From G963663315 sp963663315 (GTDB lineage: Bacteria > Pseudomonadota > Gammaproteobacteria > Arenicellales > Poriferihabitantaceae), in assembly GCA_963663315.1 (NCBI GenBank), contig OY760176.1, forward strand, positions 2,108,001-2,172,000: a stretch of 64,000 nt of DNA, written 5' to 3'. Under the pieces are notes generated by a model. The model saw only the letters and a program-made list of their open reading frames with translations. It was not told the origin of the DNA and made no database searches. Positions 34,220 through 44,602 of this stretch are shown here, in pieces (positions within the stretch are counted from its first letter, which is position 1; every line of letters begins with the position of its first letter). The position numbers and the translations under genes were made by a program.

Positions 34220-36109
34220 CTACAGTTCCGACAGCAGGACCAGGAATGCTTCACTGTCCATGTAGCCGTAAAATCCCTTTTCAGTCAGTAATTGCCCGTT
34301 CTCATCCAGGAATAATGTCGCGGGAGGACCAAAAACCCCGAATTTTTGCTTCAACTGTTTCTTCGATTCGTCCAGCGGGTCGGTCACGTCAATTTGCAGG
34401 GCGACAAAATCGGCCTTCAGTTTTTCCTTGACCCGTAGATCGGCAAAAGTGGTTTTCTCCATCCTGGCACAATCAACACACCAGTCAGCATAATAATCTA
34501 TCAGTACTTTCCTGTTATTCGATCCCGCGACCAATAGTTGCTGCTGCAATTCTGCCAGGTCAGATATCCGGATAAACGAATCACCACTGATTCGGTCAGA
34601 CTGAGTCATATCCGTAGAGACATCCACTCCGGAAGTATTGTTGAACAGTGAGGGTGGTAATGGCCTGAAAATGTCCCTTTGACCGGTCAGTCCGCCTGCG
34701 ATCAGCATGATGCCCCATACCAGCAATATGATTCCTGCACCCTTTTCGAGCCGCTGCCAGTTTGAAACCAGGCTGTCATTTCGCCGGGTCGTGCCCGCAA
34801 ATACGCTGAGCATTATGAAAAAGATCCCCCACAGTAACAGAACCGGGATTTGCGGGAGCGTTCCCAGAATGTAGATCGCCAGCGCGATCAACATGACCCC
34901 GAAGCCGTGCTTGATTTTTTCCATCCATGGGCCGGCGCGTGGGACAAGATGTCCCGCTCCCACACCAAGCGCAATCAATGGCAGACCCATTCCGATCGAC
35001 ATGGTAAACATCAGTTCAGCCCCCAGCAATGCGCTGCCGCTGGTTATTGCAATACCGAGCACGGAAATCAGTACAGGGGAGACACAGGCGCCGATAATCA
35101 GCGCCGAAATCAGGCCCAGCATGAAAACCAGCGGGACTGACCCAACCAGAGTTTTAGTTCGGCGCTGAATCCTTTCCTGGACGGCGCCCGGCATCTGGAA
35201 TTGGAACGCGCCAAACATGGCGATGGCCATGATGACAAGTAATGTACTCAACAAGCCAATCGCCCAGATATTTTGAAAGTATGCCTGAAGCTGGTCTCCT
35301 GTGGCGCCCGCAAGCGCACCTATGGCGGCATAGGTCACCGAGGTTCCAAGAACGTAGGAAAAAGCAATCAACCCGCCTTTTGTTCGGGTCAGGGATTGGC
35401 CCTGCCCTGCCAGAATGCTGGATAAGACAGGAATCATCGGTAGTACACAGGGGGTAAATGTGAGCAAAAGTCCTGCGGTAAAAGCCGCCAGCAACAGAGT
35501 CAGCATGGACCGGTTTTGCGTTTTGTCCTTATCGAAGCTGTCTGCGGATTCCAGGTTGGCCGCAAGATCATCCACCAGGCTGGAAAGGACAAACGTCTGA
35601 TTGACGGGGGAGTAGCAAATCCCATCATTGGCGCATCCCTGATAGCTGGCATGGAGTGTCACACCTGCAATGTTCTGCCCAAATTCGATCGGCGCCAGTA
35701 AGTCGGTATCATATATCTCCACCACACCAAAATATTTGTCCTGCTTTGTTTTAGCCCCTGGCAGTTGAATCGAGTCGATCGAATCTCCGGCTTGCGTGGT
35801 AAATTGAATTTTATCCCGGTAAAGATAATAACCCTCGGCAACCTGGAATACCGCGTTCACGCTGTTTTGCGAGACGGCTTGTATTGTCAGCCTGAAGGCT
35901 TCATCGACTGGCAGAAATTCCTGTTGCACAAAGCTGGACCCCAGCAATGCACGTACATCCTTTGCCGGGGTCAGAGTCGAAAGATTATCCTGTAAATTCT
36001 GCGCATGGGATGCGAAACCACCCCAGAATTGTAGAATCAGGACGAGCGGAACCAGTAACCTCAAAATTCTGAATGATCCGGCAATCAGCAGGTTTTTATT
36101 CATGTTCAA
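34220..36109 (-). CDS. dsbD: Thiol:disulfide interchange protein DsbD
   Basis: Carries electrons from cytoplasmic thioredoxin to periplasmic thiol proteins. A signal peptide (about 1-36) leads to the N-terminal domain with the CANDGIC pair (Cys159, Cys165). The central eight-helix domain has TFTPCVLPMIP and GACVSPVL cysteines, and the C-terminal thioredoxin-like domain has YADWCVDCARME. All three cysteine pairs are present and the 629 residues match the family. A TlpA-like gene follows on the same strand. Confidence 0.96.
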   Translation of the reverse strand: MNMNKNLLIAGSFRILRLLVPLVLILQFWGGFASHAQNLQDNLSTLTPAKDVRALLGSSFVQQEFLPVDEAFRLTIQAVSQNSVNAVFQVAEGYYLYRDKIQFTTQAGDSIDSIQLPGAKTKQDKYFGVVEIYDTDLLAPIEFGQNIAGVTLHASYQGCANDGICYSPVNQTFVLSSLVDDLAANLESADSFDKDKTQNRSMLTLLLAAFTAGLLLTFTPCVLPMIPVLSSILAGQGQSLTRTKGGLIAFSYVLGTSVTYAAIGALAGATGDQLQAYFQNIWAIGLLSTLLVIMAIAMFGAFQFQMPGAVQERIQRRTKTLVGSVPLVFMLGLISALIIGACVSPVLISVLGIAITSGSALLGAELMFTMSIGMGLPLIALGVGAGHLVPRAGPWMEKIKHGFGVMLIALAIYILGTLPQIPVLLLWGIFFIMLSVFAGTTRRNDSLVSNWQRLEKGAGIILLVWGIMLIAGGLTGQRDIFRPLPPSLFNNTSGVDVSTDMTQSDRISGDSFIRISDLAELQQQLLVAGSNNRKVLIDYYADWCVDCARMEKTTFADLRVKEKLKADFVALQIDVTDPLDESKKQLKQKFGVFGPPATLFLDENGQLLTEKGFYGYMDSEAFLVLLSEL

Positions 36110-36163
36110 ATATGTATATCCGATCTGCCCGATTTCAACCCGTAGTATTGTAAAATAAAACAG

Positions 36164-36619
36164 ATGAAAGCAATTTTTTTGATTTTCCTCGTTGTCCCGC
36201 TGGTTGAAATCTACCTGCTCATCGAAATTGGCTCCGAGATTGGTGCGGCGACGACGATATTTCTGGTGGTGTTCACTGCGATACTAGGCGCATTTCTGGT
36301 CAGAGTGCAAGGGTTTTCGACCCTTGTCAGGGTGCAGGTGCAGCTGGCGAAGGGTCAAATACCTGCGCTTGCGGTGATAGAAGGGGTGTTCCTGTTTGTT
36401 GCGGGTGCATTATTACTGACACCCGGGTTTTTCACCGATACCGTGGGTTTTATCTTCCTGACCCCGCCCCTGCGTCGACGGATCATCAAGGCCATACTGA
36501 AAAGGGGAATGGTGCGTGGTTTTGATTCTGTGGCCAGACAAGCCCGGCCCGGAACCGAATCGACCAATGCCCCACGTTCGAAGCGGGTGATAGAAGGCGA
36601 ATACAAGGACCTGGACTGA
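36164..36619 (+). CDS. fxsA: FxsA-family membrane protein
   Basis: Small inner-membrane protein; in E. coli FxsA interferes with F exclusion of phage T7, while its normal role is unknown. FLIFLVVPLVEIYLLIEIG and the GPFG-like turn region, VEGVFLFVAGALLLTPGFFTD and FLTPPLRRRI match the family. Two or three hydrophobic segments fill residues 1-105, followed by a polar tail. Length 151 residues. In many gammaproteobacteria fxsA lies just upstream of groES; here one gene (36684) intervenes. Confidence 0.93.
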   Translation: MKAIFLIFLVVPLVEIYLLIEIGSEIGAATTIFLVVFTAILGAFLVRVQGFSTLVRVQVQLAKGQIPALAVIEGVFLFVAGALLLTPGFFTDTVGFIFLTPPLRRRIIKAILKRGMVRGFDSVARQARPGTESTNAPRSKRVIEGEYKDLD

Positions 36620-36683
36620 TTAAATCCTGACCAGCCAGGTTCAGGTCATTAAGGTTCAGAACAAACAATGCGGTATCGATAAT

Positions 36684-37364
36684 TTGTCTGCATTTCAATC
36701 TCTCAGCTATCAGGAATTGCGGGAATGCACCATTGAAGTGCTGAAAAAAGCAGAAAGCACGCGGGCGGATGTGCTGCTGATCGAGTCCTACGGCGACCAG
36801 GCGATCCTCAAGGATTACTCCGGTTCGAACAAGGGTTTCAGGCTATTTATCGCACCTTTACTGGTTTACCGTGAAATCAGGGCGCTTCGCATTCTTGATG
36901 AAGTACGAGGTGTGCCCGGATTCATCCGAAAACTGTCCGGCCAGACTTTTCTGATCGAGTTTATTCCTGCGAAGCGAATGTGTGTAGTAAAAGAGGGGAT
37001 CAACTGGGTGCAATTTATTCCAAGGGTCGAGGCGCTGGTCAACGAACTTCACAAAAAAGGGGTGGTTCATGGCGATCTTCGAAATGTAACCAACATTCTG
37101 GTGGCCCCGCAGCAGCGCCCGGTTTTTGTCGATTTTGTTTCGGCGGTCCATTGCGGCCATCGTTTCAATATCTTCTCCCTGATTCTGTTCAAACTGTGCC
37201 TGCCGATCGATCACGGAGCCGTGTTCAAATTGAAGAAGAAATATACCCCGCAACTGATCACACCCGAAGAACATCATCGATACGCAAACCCGGGCCGAAT
37301 CGAGACGGTTGCCCGATGGCTGTCTTTACGTATCCGTGATCTGGTACAAAGAATCTTTCCCTGA
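36684..37364 (+). CDS. Kinase-like protein of the RIO/LPS-kinase type
   Basis: A 226-residue protein with protein-kinase-like motifs. GDQAILKDYSG may carry the ATP-binding Lys, ELHKKGVVHGDLRNVTNILV is the catalytic loop (His-Gly-Asp then Asn), and PVFVDFVSA stands where the metal-binding DFG would be. No full N-lobe glycine loop is obvious, and the mix suits small RIO-like or LPS-kinase-like families. The start is a TTG, the only reasonable one before the conserved region. It sits between fxsA and groES. Substrate, protein or lipid sugar, is unknown. Confidence 0.6.
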   Translation: MSAFQSLSYQELRECTIEVLKKAESTRADVLLIESYGDQAILKDYSGSNKGFRLFIAPLLVYREIRALRILDEVRGVPGFIRKLSGQTFLIEFIPAKRMCVVKEGINWVQFIPRVEALVNELHKKGVVHGDLRNVTNILVAPQQRPVFVDFVSAVHCGHRFNIFSLILFKLCLPIDHGAVFKLKKKYTPQLITPEEHHRYANPGRIETVARWLSLRIRDLVQRIFP

Positions 37365-37411
37365 AGATGGGGCCTTGCCCCGGACAGCTGAAAATTATTC
37401 CGTTTCGACTC

Positions 37412-37439
37412 TTGACTTTTAAATCTTCGTGACTATATT
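37412..37439 (+). promoter_or_regulatory. Sigma-70 promoter of groES-groEL
   Basis: TTGACT (37412-37417), a 16-base spacer and TATATT (37434-37439). The -10 box runs into the left arm of the CIRCE operator, so HrcA bound there would block RNA polymerase. Confidence 0.7.
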
Positions 37440-37464
37440 AGCACTCACTCTAGGCGAGTGCTAA
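37438..37464 (+). promoter_or_regulatory. CIRCE operator (HrcA binding site)
   Basis: TTAGCACTC, 9 bases, GAGTGCTAA: a perfect match to the CIRCE inverted repeat recognised by the heat-shock repressor HrcA. It lies 73 bases before groES, overlapping the promoter. hrcA itself is not in the window but is predicted to exist in this genome. Confidence 0.97.
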
Positions 37465-37536
37465 TAAAAACAGTTTCCACTGTCTGTCACTCACCGAATT
37501 CAACTTTTTAAACAAAACAACAGGAGATATGAACGT

Positions 37537-37827
37537 ATGAAAATCCGTCCGCTTCATGATCGTGTCGTTATTCGACGAGTCGAAGACGAACGAACCAGCC
37601 CAGGTGGAATTGTCATTCCTGATTCTGCTACCGAAAAACCAATGCAAGGCGAAGTTCTGGCTGTAGGAAATGGCAAAGTACTTGAAAATGGTGACCAACG
37701 AGGTCTTGATGTCAAAGTTGGCGACAAAGTGCTTTTTGGAAAGTATTCAGGCACTGAAGTCAAGGTTGATGGCGAAGACCTGCTCGTGATGCGTGAAGAC
37801 GACATCATGGGTATTGTCGAAGGTTAA
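37537..37827 (+). CDS. groES: Co-chaperonin GroES
   Basis: Heptameric lid of the GroEL chamber. MKIRPLHDRVVIRRVEDE, the mobile loop around TSPGGIVIPDSATEKP and the C-terminal DDIMGIVEG are all typical. A GGAG ribosome site precedes the start. Length 96 residues. Under CIRCE/HrcA control together with groEL, 44 bases downstream. Confidence 0.98.
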   Translation: MKIRPLHDRVVIRRVEDERTSPGGIVIPDSATEKPMQGEVLAVGNGKVLENGDQRGLDVKVGDKVLFGKYSGTEVKVDGEDLLVMREDDIMGIVEG

Positions 37828-37871
37828 TTCATTATCTTAACTAAAGAACAAAAATTTGAGGAAATGTAGAA

Positions 37872-39512
<1,641 letters not shown>

Positions 39513-39536
39513 GTTCCTCCTTTTATAGACTGGGAA

Positions 39537-39562
39537 AGGCGCCTTGATGGCGTCTTTTTCAT
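39537..39562 (+). terminator. Rho-independent terminator of groESL
   Basis: Eight-base-pair stem AAGGCGCC / GGCGTCTT (one G-U pair) with a TTGAT loop, followed by a short T run. It stands directly after groEL. Confidence 0.75.
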
Positions 39563-39626
39563 TGCGGTTTCTGGTACGCTCACGAATCTGGTAGATACGT
39601 TTCAACCCCGAATTCCGATAACGCAG

Positions 39627-41306
39627 ATGAACAATTACTTTGATTTAGGTGGACACAGCCGCCCGATCTCGACATCATCCCCTGAGGCACAGATTTGGTT
39701 TGACCGGGGTCTCAACTGGTGCTACGGGTTTAATCCTGAGGAAGGGGTAAAGTGTTTTTACAAGGCGCTGGAACATGATGCCCGCTGCGCGATGGCATAT
39801 TGGGGAATCGCGTATGGGTCGGGACCTTTTTATAACCTGCCGTGGCGTGACCTGGGCCAGCAGGAAAAAAACCAGTGCATCCGGGTCTGTTTCGACAGCA
39901 TCCGGACCGCCCGCTCGCTGTGCGCTGGAAAATCTGATGTGGAAATTGATCTGATCAATGCGTTATCCACAAGATATCATTCCAACCACAGCGTATCGTC
40001 GGAACAGTTCGATGCCTGGGATGACGACTATGCCGATGCCATGCGGGCGGTTTATCACAAATACCCTGAAGACCTCGATGTCGCGGCGTTGTTCGTCGAT
40101 GCCATGATGACACGAACGCCGTGGAAGCTGTGGAATGTAAACACCGGTCAACCTCCTGATGGCGCCGATACAATGGAGTGCCTGTCCGTGCTTGACAAAG
40201 CCATCTCCCGGATGCGCGAGTCAGGTAGTGCACCGCATCCGGCTATATTGCATCTTCATATTCATTGCCTCGAAATGTCGCCCATGCCGGAAAAAGCGCT
40301 GGAATCGGCAGACGCCCTGGAAACCCTGTGTCCTGATGCCGGGCATTTGGTACACATGCCAAGCCATATCTACGTCCTGTGCGGACTGTATGAACGGGCC
40401 ATAGTCGTCAGTGAAGGGGCAATTCGAGTAGACCGCAAATATCTGAAGTATGCCGGGCCTTACAACTTTTACACATCTGCGCGTTGTCACGACCTGCACA
40501 TGATGATGCTCGCCTGTATGTTTCTGGGCAGGTTTCAAGCTGCCATCCAGGCTGCGGAAGAATTGTGTGAAACACTGCCGCAGGATGTGTTGGAGGTAGA
40601 AGAACGCCCATTTCTTGCCATGCTTCTTGAAGGATATTATTCGACAAAAACGCATGTCCTGGTCAGATTCGGGAAGTGGCAGGAAATCATTGATATGCCG
40701 ATGCCACAAAACCCGGCGCTTTACTGTGTTTCAACCGCTATGCAGCATTACGCCAGGGGCATCAGTCTGGCTGCGCTCGGACAAATCGAGCAGGCCAACT
40801 CGGAACGGGACAAATTCAACCAATCGCTGGAGATGATTCCCAAAGGCCGCAAATTCTTCAACAATCCAGCGCTCGACATTCTGGCTGTTGCCGAAAACAT
40901 GTTGAATGGTGAACTTGAGTATCACAGCGGAAACCACCATCAAGGGTTCGAATTTATACGAAAGAGCGTACAGCTATGCGATAATCTTGCCTACTCTGAA
41001 CCCTGGCCCTGGATGCACCCGCCGAGGCATGCACTCGGCGCTTTACTTATCCAGCAGGGACATTATGCAGAGGCTGAAGAGGTGTACAGAACCGACCTCG
41101 GATTGAACAATAAACTGGATCGTTGTCACCATCACCCGGACAATGTGTGGGCGTTACACGGATTGGCAGAATGTCTGCGCCAAAGGAATGAAACGAACGA
41201 ACTGCGCACAGTGACAACCAAACTCGATGCGGCGATGGCAAATTCCGATTTCGCGATCACCTCTTCGTGTTGCTGCCGAAAAAATACCGATACCCACCCC
41301 GCTTGA
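39627..41306 (+). CDS. Tetratricopeptide-repeat protein of unknown function
   Basis: Predicted soluble helical-repeat protein of 559 residues. TPR-like pairs are visible at WFDRGLNWCYGFNPEEGVKC with AMAYWGIAYG (about 25-70), PEKALESADALETL with HMPSHIYVLCGLYERAI (about 215-255), GRFQAAIQAAEEL, ARGISLAALGQIEQAN and LLIQQGHYAEAEEVYRTDL. No signal peptide or catalytic motif is seen. A related TPR family with the HMPSHIY motif occurs in many proteobacteria without an assigned role. The last ~12 codons run towards a repeat region, so the C-terminus may be altered. It has its own start 64 bases past the groEL terminator. Confidence 0.75.
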   Translation: MNNYFDLGGHSRPISTSSPEAQIWFDRGLNWCYGFNPEEGVKCFYKALEHDARCAMAYWGIAYGSGPFYNLPWRDLGQQEKNQCIRVCFDSIRTARSLCAGKSDVEIDLINALSTRYHSNHSVSSEQFDAWDDDYADAMRAVYHKYPEDLDVAALFVDAMMTRTPWKLWNVNTGQPPDGADTMECLSVLDKAISRMRESGSAPHPAILHLHIHCLEMSPMPEKALESADALETLCPDAGHLVHMPSHIYVLCGLYERAIVVSEGAIRVDRKYLKYAGPYNFYTSARCHDLHMMMLACMFLGRFQAAIQAAEELCETLPQDVLEVEERPFLAMLLEGYYSTKTHVLVRFGKWQEIIDMPMPQNPALYCVSTAMQHYARGISLAALGQIEQANSERDKFNQSLEMIPKGRKFFNNPALDILAVAENMLNGELEYHSGNHHQGFEFIRKSVQLCDNLAYSEPWPWMHPPRHALGALLIQQGHYAEAEEVYRTDLGLNNKLDRCHHHPDNVWALHGLAECLRQRNETNELRTVTTKLDAAMANSDFAITSSCCCRKNTDTHPA

Positions 41307-41320
41307 TATACCGCTCGTCT

Positions 41321-41420
41321 TTCCCGTGAAAACGGGAATCCACGAACGCTCACCGGACAGGCACAGGGGCCTGTCCCTACGAATTGCACCGGGTGTAGGG
41401 GCAACCCCCCGTGGTTGTCC
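41321..41420. repeat. Three tandem hairpin elements (dispersed-repeat type)
   Basis: The 238-base gap before galE holds three near-perfect inverted repeats: TTCCCGT-GAAA-ACGGGAA (41321-41338), GGACAGGC-ACAGGG-GCCTGTCC (41355-41376) and an 8-bp stem around GGCAACC/GGTTGTC with one G-U pair (41399-41420). Sequences of this style are common as multicopy intergenic repeats in environmental bacteria. Copy number in this genome cannot be judged from the window. Confidence 0.6.
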
Positions 41421-41465
41421 GGGGCATCATCCGACCCGTCCGGGCATGGCAATCTGCCGGACTGC

Positions 41466-41474
41466 TGGTATAAT
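41466..41474 (+). promoter_or_regulatory. Extended -10 promoter before galE
   Basis: TGGTATAAT is a perfect extended -10 element 71 bases before the galE start, just beyond the hairpin repeats. Confidence 0.5.
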
Positions 41475-41544
41475 TGGGTCCCGTATAGACCACTGCCAAA
41501 ATTGCCCCGTATGATGGAACTGGACCGTATTTCCGGAAAAACCG

Positions 41545-42561
41545 TTGCCCGGTAGAATTCTGGTCACAGGGGGCGCTGGTTATATTGGTTCCCACACAGT
41601 TCTGCAGTTGGTAGAGGCAGGAAATTCGGTGGTAGTTGTGGACAATCTCTACTCGGGCCATGAATGGGCGGTTGCCCGGCAGGCCACGTTTTATCAGGGA
41701 GACATCCACGACAGGAAGCTGATCAGGAATATTCTGAAACAGCACGAGATCGAAGCAGTCATGCACTTTGCAGCCCACACTGTGGTCTCCGAGTCGGTTC
41801 AAAATCCATCAAAATATTATCACAACAATGTACTCGGGTCGCTCAATCTGATCGAAGCCTGCATTGAACAGGGGGTAGCCCAATTCATATTTTCCTCAAG
41901 TGCAGCGGTTTACGGCGCTACCGGGAAAAGGACAGTCAATGAAAGCGACAGGACCAGCCCGATCAATCCTTATGGAACAACCAAATTGATCACCGAATGG
42001 ATGCTGCACGACTTCGCAGAGTCGACAGGGGGGGATTTCAACTACATTGCGCTGCGGTATTTCAATGTCGCAGGAGCCAATATGGGCGGCAAACTGGGGC
42101 AGGCGACACCGGAAGCCACCCATCTGATAAAAGTGGCCTGCCAGACCGCCTGTGGTATTCGTCCCGGGATATCTATATTCGGTGATGATTACGATACCCC
42201 TGACGGGACTTGTATCCGGGATTATATCCATGTCGATGACCTGGCTGCCGCCCATCTTGATGCCTGGCGTTACCTTCAGGACGGGGGCAAAACCCGGATT
42301 CTGAATTGTGGATATGGCAATGGATTCAGTGTCAGGGAAGTCATCGAATGCGTTAAATCGGTCAGCAATACGGACTTTGAAGTGGATGTCCGACAACGAC
42401 GGCCAGGCGACCCGCCGCAACTGGTTGCAGACAGCGATAAAATCAGACGGCTGCTCAACTGGCAACCACAATACAATGACCTCGAGATTATCTGTCGGTC
42501 TGCCTATGAGTGGGAAATGGGACAAGGTTCGGCGCCGGCTGCTGACGATTACACAACATGA
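41545..42561 (+). CDS. galE: UDP-glucose 4-epimerase
   Basis: NAD-dependent short-chain dehydrogenase-type enzyme that interconverts UDP-glucose and UDP-galactose for LPS and capsule sugars. RILVTGGAGYIGSHTV is the NAD-binding motif, SSSAAVYG and NPYGTTKLITEWML provide the catalytic Ser/Tyr/Lys, and RYFNVAGAN with GTCIRDYIHVDDLA are GalE signatures. The start is a TTG at 41545 just before the Rossmann motif, as no ATG is available. Length 338 residues. A glycosyltransferase gene follows after 22 bases. Confidence 0.93.
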   Translation: MPGRILVTGGAGYIGSHTVLQLVEAGNSVVVVDNLYSGHEWAVARQATFYQGDIHDRKLIRNILKQHEIEAVMHFAAHTVVSESVQNPSKYYHNNVLGSLNLIEACIEQGVAQFIFSSSAAVYGATGKRTVNESDRTSPINPYGTTKLITEWMLHDFAESTGGDFNYIALRYFNVAGANMGGKLGQATPEATHLIKVACQTACGIRPGISIFGDDYDTPDGTCIRDYIHVDDLAAAHLDAWRYLQDGGKTRILNCGYGNGFSVREVIECVKSVSNTDFEVDVRQRRPGDPPQLVADSDKIRRLLNWQPQYNDLEIICRSAYEWEMGQGSAPAADDYTT

Positions 42562-42583
42562 TTGACCGGAATATTTCAAACGT

Positions 42584-43726
42584 ATGAAGCTGGCATTCTG
42601 TTTGTTCAAGTATTTTCCCTGGTCCGGGTTGGCGCGGGATTTTCTGAAAATAGCGCTGGAATGCCACAGGCGTGGTCATGATCTGCACGTTTATGCCCAG
42701 GAATGGCAGGGAGCGCGGCCAGCTGGAATTCCAATCAATGTGCTGAACGTATTGCCCCTTGCCAACCATACCCGGAATAAGTCGTTTTATCAGCAGTTCA
42801 GGGAAATAACCGCCAATCAGCATTTTGATGTGATTATTGGCTTCAATAAAATGCCCGGGCTGGATATGTATTATTGTGCAGACATTTGTTATGTCAGCCG
42901 GGCCAAACGTCATGGCAGGTTGTATCAGTTGATCAGTCCTCGTTTCCGTCATTTCCAGTCATTTGAACGAGCCGTATTCGATGTGGGTTCAACCACCACT
43001 ATCCTGTCGCTTTCGGAGCGTGAAAAGGGCGTGTATCAGGAATACTATGGCACTCTGGAAAGTCGATTTCAGCCGACACCGCCGAATCTTGATTTCGAGC
43101 GCAAACCATATCATCGACCGGAAGCCGTGCGCCGCAAAAAGCGCGAAGAGCTTATGATAAAGGATAACGAATCCCTGCTTTTGTTTGTTGGCTCCGGTTT
43201 CAAGAGGAAAGGTCTTGATCGCGCCATCAAGGCAATGGCCGCGTTGCCCGAAACGCTTCGTCACAATACCACGATGCTGGTCGTCGGACAGGATAAGGCA
43301 GCCCGCTACCTGCGTCTGGCGGCCAACTCAGGTCAGGCCGGAAAAGTTCGCTTCCTCGGTGGCAGGGATGACCTTGTGGAACTCATGGCTGCGGGTGACT
43401 TGTTGATCCATCCAGCCTATCAGGAAACCACGGGCACAGTGCTGATCGAAGCCGTGGTGGCCGGACTGCCGGTTCTGGTTACAGATGTATGCGGCTACGC
43501 ACACCACATAACGAGCGCAGACGCAGGTGTCGTTTTAGGGTCGCCATTTGTACAGCAGAATCTCAATCAAAAATTGCAATACGCCCTGACCACCAACGAA
43601 CGCGCCAGATGGCGTAAAAACGGAATTGAGTATGGGGAAAATCCGGATCTTTACCGAATGCCGGAAACGATCAGCGACCTGATTGAGGAAAGGGTGACTG
43701 AGCGCATGATTTCCACTGGCAAATAG
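42584..43726 (+). CDS. WaaG-like glycosyltransferase (GT4), LPS core
   Basis: GT-B fold family 4 glycosyltransferase resembling WaaG, which adds the first glucose of the outer core to heptose II. MKLAFCLFKYFPWSGLARDFLKIA, VIIGFNKMPGLDMYYCADICYV and FVGSGFKRKGLDRAI are WaaG-like; the donor-binding HPAYQETTGTVLIEAVVAGLPV block has the GT4 E-x7-E pattern. Length 380 residues. With galE, it suggests a galactose/glucose-containing core. The acceptor is inferred. Confidence 0.88.
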   Translation: MKLAFCLFKYFPWSGLARDFLKIALECHRRGHDLHVYAQEWQGARPAGIPINVLNVLPLANHTRNKSFYQQFREITANQHFDVIIGFNKMPGLDMYYCADICYVSRAKRHGRLYQLISPRFRHFQSFERAVFDVGSTTTILSLSEREKGVYQEYYGTLESRFQPTPPNLDFERKPYHRPEAVRRKKREELMIKDNESLLLFVGSGFKRKGLDRAIKAMAALPETLRHNTTMLVVGQDKAARYLRLAANSGQAGKVRFLGGRDDLVELMAAGDLLIHPAYQETTGTVLIEAVVAGLPVLVTDVCGYAHHITSADAGVVLGSPFVQQNLNQKLQYALTTNERARWRKNGIEYGENPDLYRMPETISDLIEERVTERMISTGK

Positions 43727-43839
43727 GCGAAAGAATATTGACAGCGTCTCGGCGCGTCAGGATGTGAATCATTTCCCGTTGGAAATACACCTCATCGTTC
43801 AGGCTCATCTTCCATTGGGCAAGGTTCTGCCGATTCGGA

Positions 43840-44178
43840 TTATGCCTCTGTTGTCGCACGACTGAGCACCTCCTCGGCCCACTGGTTCAGACTCTTTTTT
43901 TCAAGTGCGGCTCTCAACGCGGCCTTGCGATGAACCTCGGGGCTGATCCGGAACATGACCTGCCCGGAATAAGCCTTATGGGGCTCCTTTCCGATCCTGC
44001 CGCAGGCTTCAAGGTAATCTTCCACCGCCTCATGGAAGGCTTCCTGCAATCCGTCCACTGTGTCGGCGTGAAAGCCCACGATATCGCGGATGCCAGCGAT
44101 TCGTCCTGTAAAAAGATGATCATCGTCGTCATAGTCGATACGGGCGGTATAGCTTTTGTAAGTCATGGTGTTCGTCAT
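43840..44178 (-). CDS. hicB: HicB-family antitoxin
   Basis: Antitoxin of a HicAB type II module. The N-terminal degraded RNase H-like HicB fold (YTARIDYDDDDHLFTGRIAGI, HADTVDGLQEAFHEAVEDYL) is followed by a ribbon-helix-helix-like C-terminus (VMFRISPEVHRKAALRAALEKKSLNQWAEEVL) for DNA binding. It has 112 residues. It overlaps hicA by 4 bases (ATGA) and is downstream of it, the usual toxin-first order. Confidence 0.92.
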   Translation of the reverse strand: MTNTMTYKSYTARIDYDDDDHLFTGRIAGIRDIVGFHADTVDGLQEAFHEAVEDYLEACGRIGKEPHKAYSGQVMFRISPEVHRKAALRAALEKKSLNQWAEEVLSRATTEA

Positions 44179-44429
44179 GGTTTCACTCCGATGCGTTCCA
44201 GGAAATCCCGGGCATCTGTCACCTGGTAGCGTTTCGCTTCCCTGGTGGGGTGTGGGCGATGAAACGTCGCAACCTTCCCCTCTTTCTCAAATCGCACTCG
44301 TGACCCTCGCCCCTCAATCAAATTTGCCCCTGCGGCCAGCAGCAGGCTTTCGACCGCAGCCCATTCGATACTGGCCGAGACCGGTTTCCTGAAGACTGCG
44401 GCAAGGGTCCTGCGGTGTTTGTTGTTCAC
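44175..44429 (-). CDS. hicA: HicA-family mRNA interferase toxin
   Basis: Small double-stranded-RNA-binding-fold toxin that cleaves mRNA. The GTG at 44429 gives NNKHRRTLAAVFRKPVSAS, the normal start of this subgroup. IEWAAVESLLLAAGANLIEG, the GSRVRF strand and ATFHRPHP carry the catalytic His. Length 84 residues. Both module genes look intact, so this pair could be active. Confidence 0.9.
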   Translation of the reverse strand: MNNKHRRTLAAVFRKPVSASIEWAAVESLLLAAGANLIEGRGSRVRFEKEGKVATFHRPHPTREAKRYQVTDARDFLERIGVKP

Positions 44430-44449
44430 TAACGTAAGATATTCTATGA

Positions 44450-44464
44450 TTGCTAATATTGCAA
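44450..44464 (-). promoter_or_regulatory. Possible HicB operator
   Basis: Quasi-palindrome TTGCTAATATTGCAA 21 bases upstream of the hicA start. The position suits autoregulation by HicB, but no experimental consensus supports it. Confidence 0.3.
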
Positions 44465-44539
44465 GCATAAATCGGAACAGATTACGTGCTACATTTCTGG
44501 GACAGTCTACTTGTTCTTTTCAATGGACAAGGCTGGATG

Positions 44540-44567
44540 TTGACCATGCAAATGATCTGGCTATACT
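44540..44567 (+). promoter_or_regulatory. Sigma-70 promoter for the phd-like antitoxin gene
   Basis: TTGACC (44540-44545), a 16-base spacer and TATACT (44562-44567), 35 bases before the start at 44603, which also has a strong GGAAGGAAAGG ribosome site. Confidence 0.6.
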
Positions 44568-44602
44568 GTTAGCGAGATCAACTCAACCAGGAAGGAAAGG
44601 TT

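Noticed and set aside
41321..41420. CRISPR array
   Set aside because: The three hairpins differ in sequence and spacing; there are no identical direct repeats with spacers here or elsewhere in the window.
43727..43839. Small minus-strand frame (EVYFQREMIHILTRRDAV)
   Set aside because: Protein-like composition but overlapping the waaG-like 3' end, without start signals or a family I recognise; possibly a gene scrap, not supportable.
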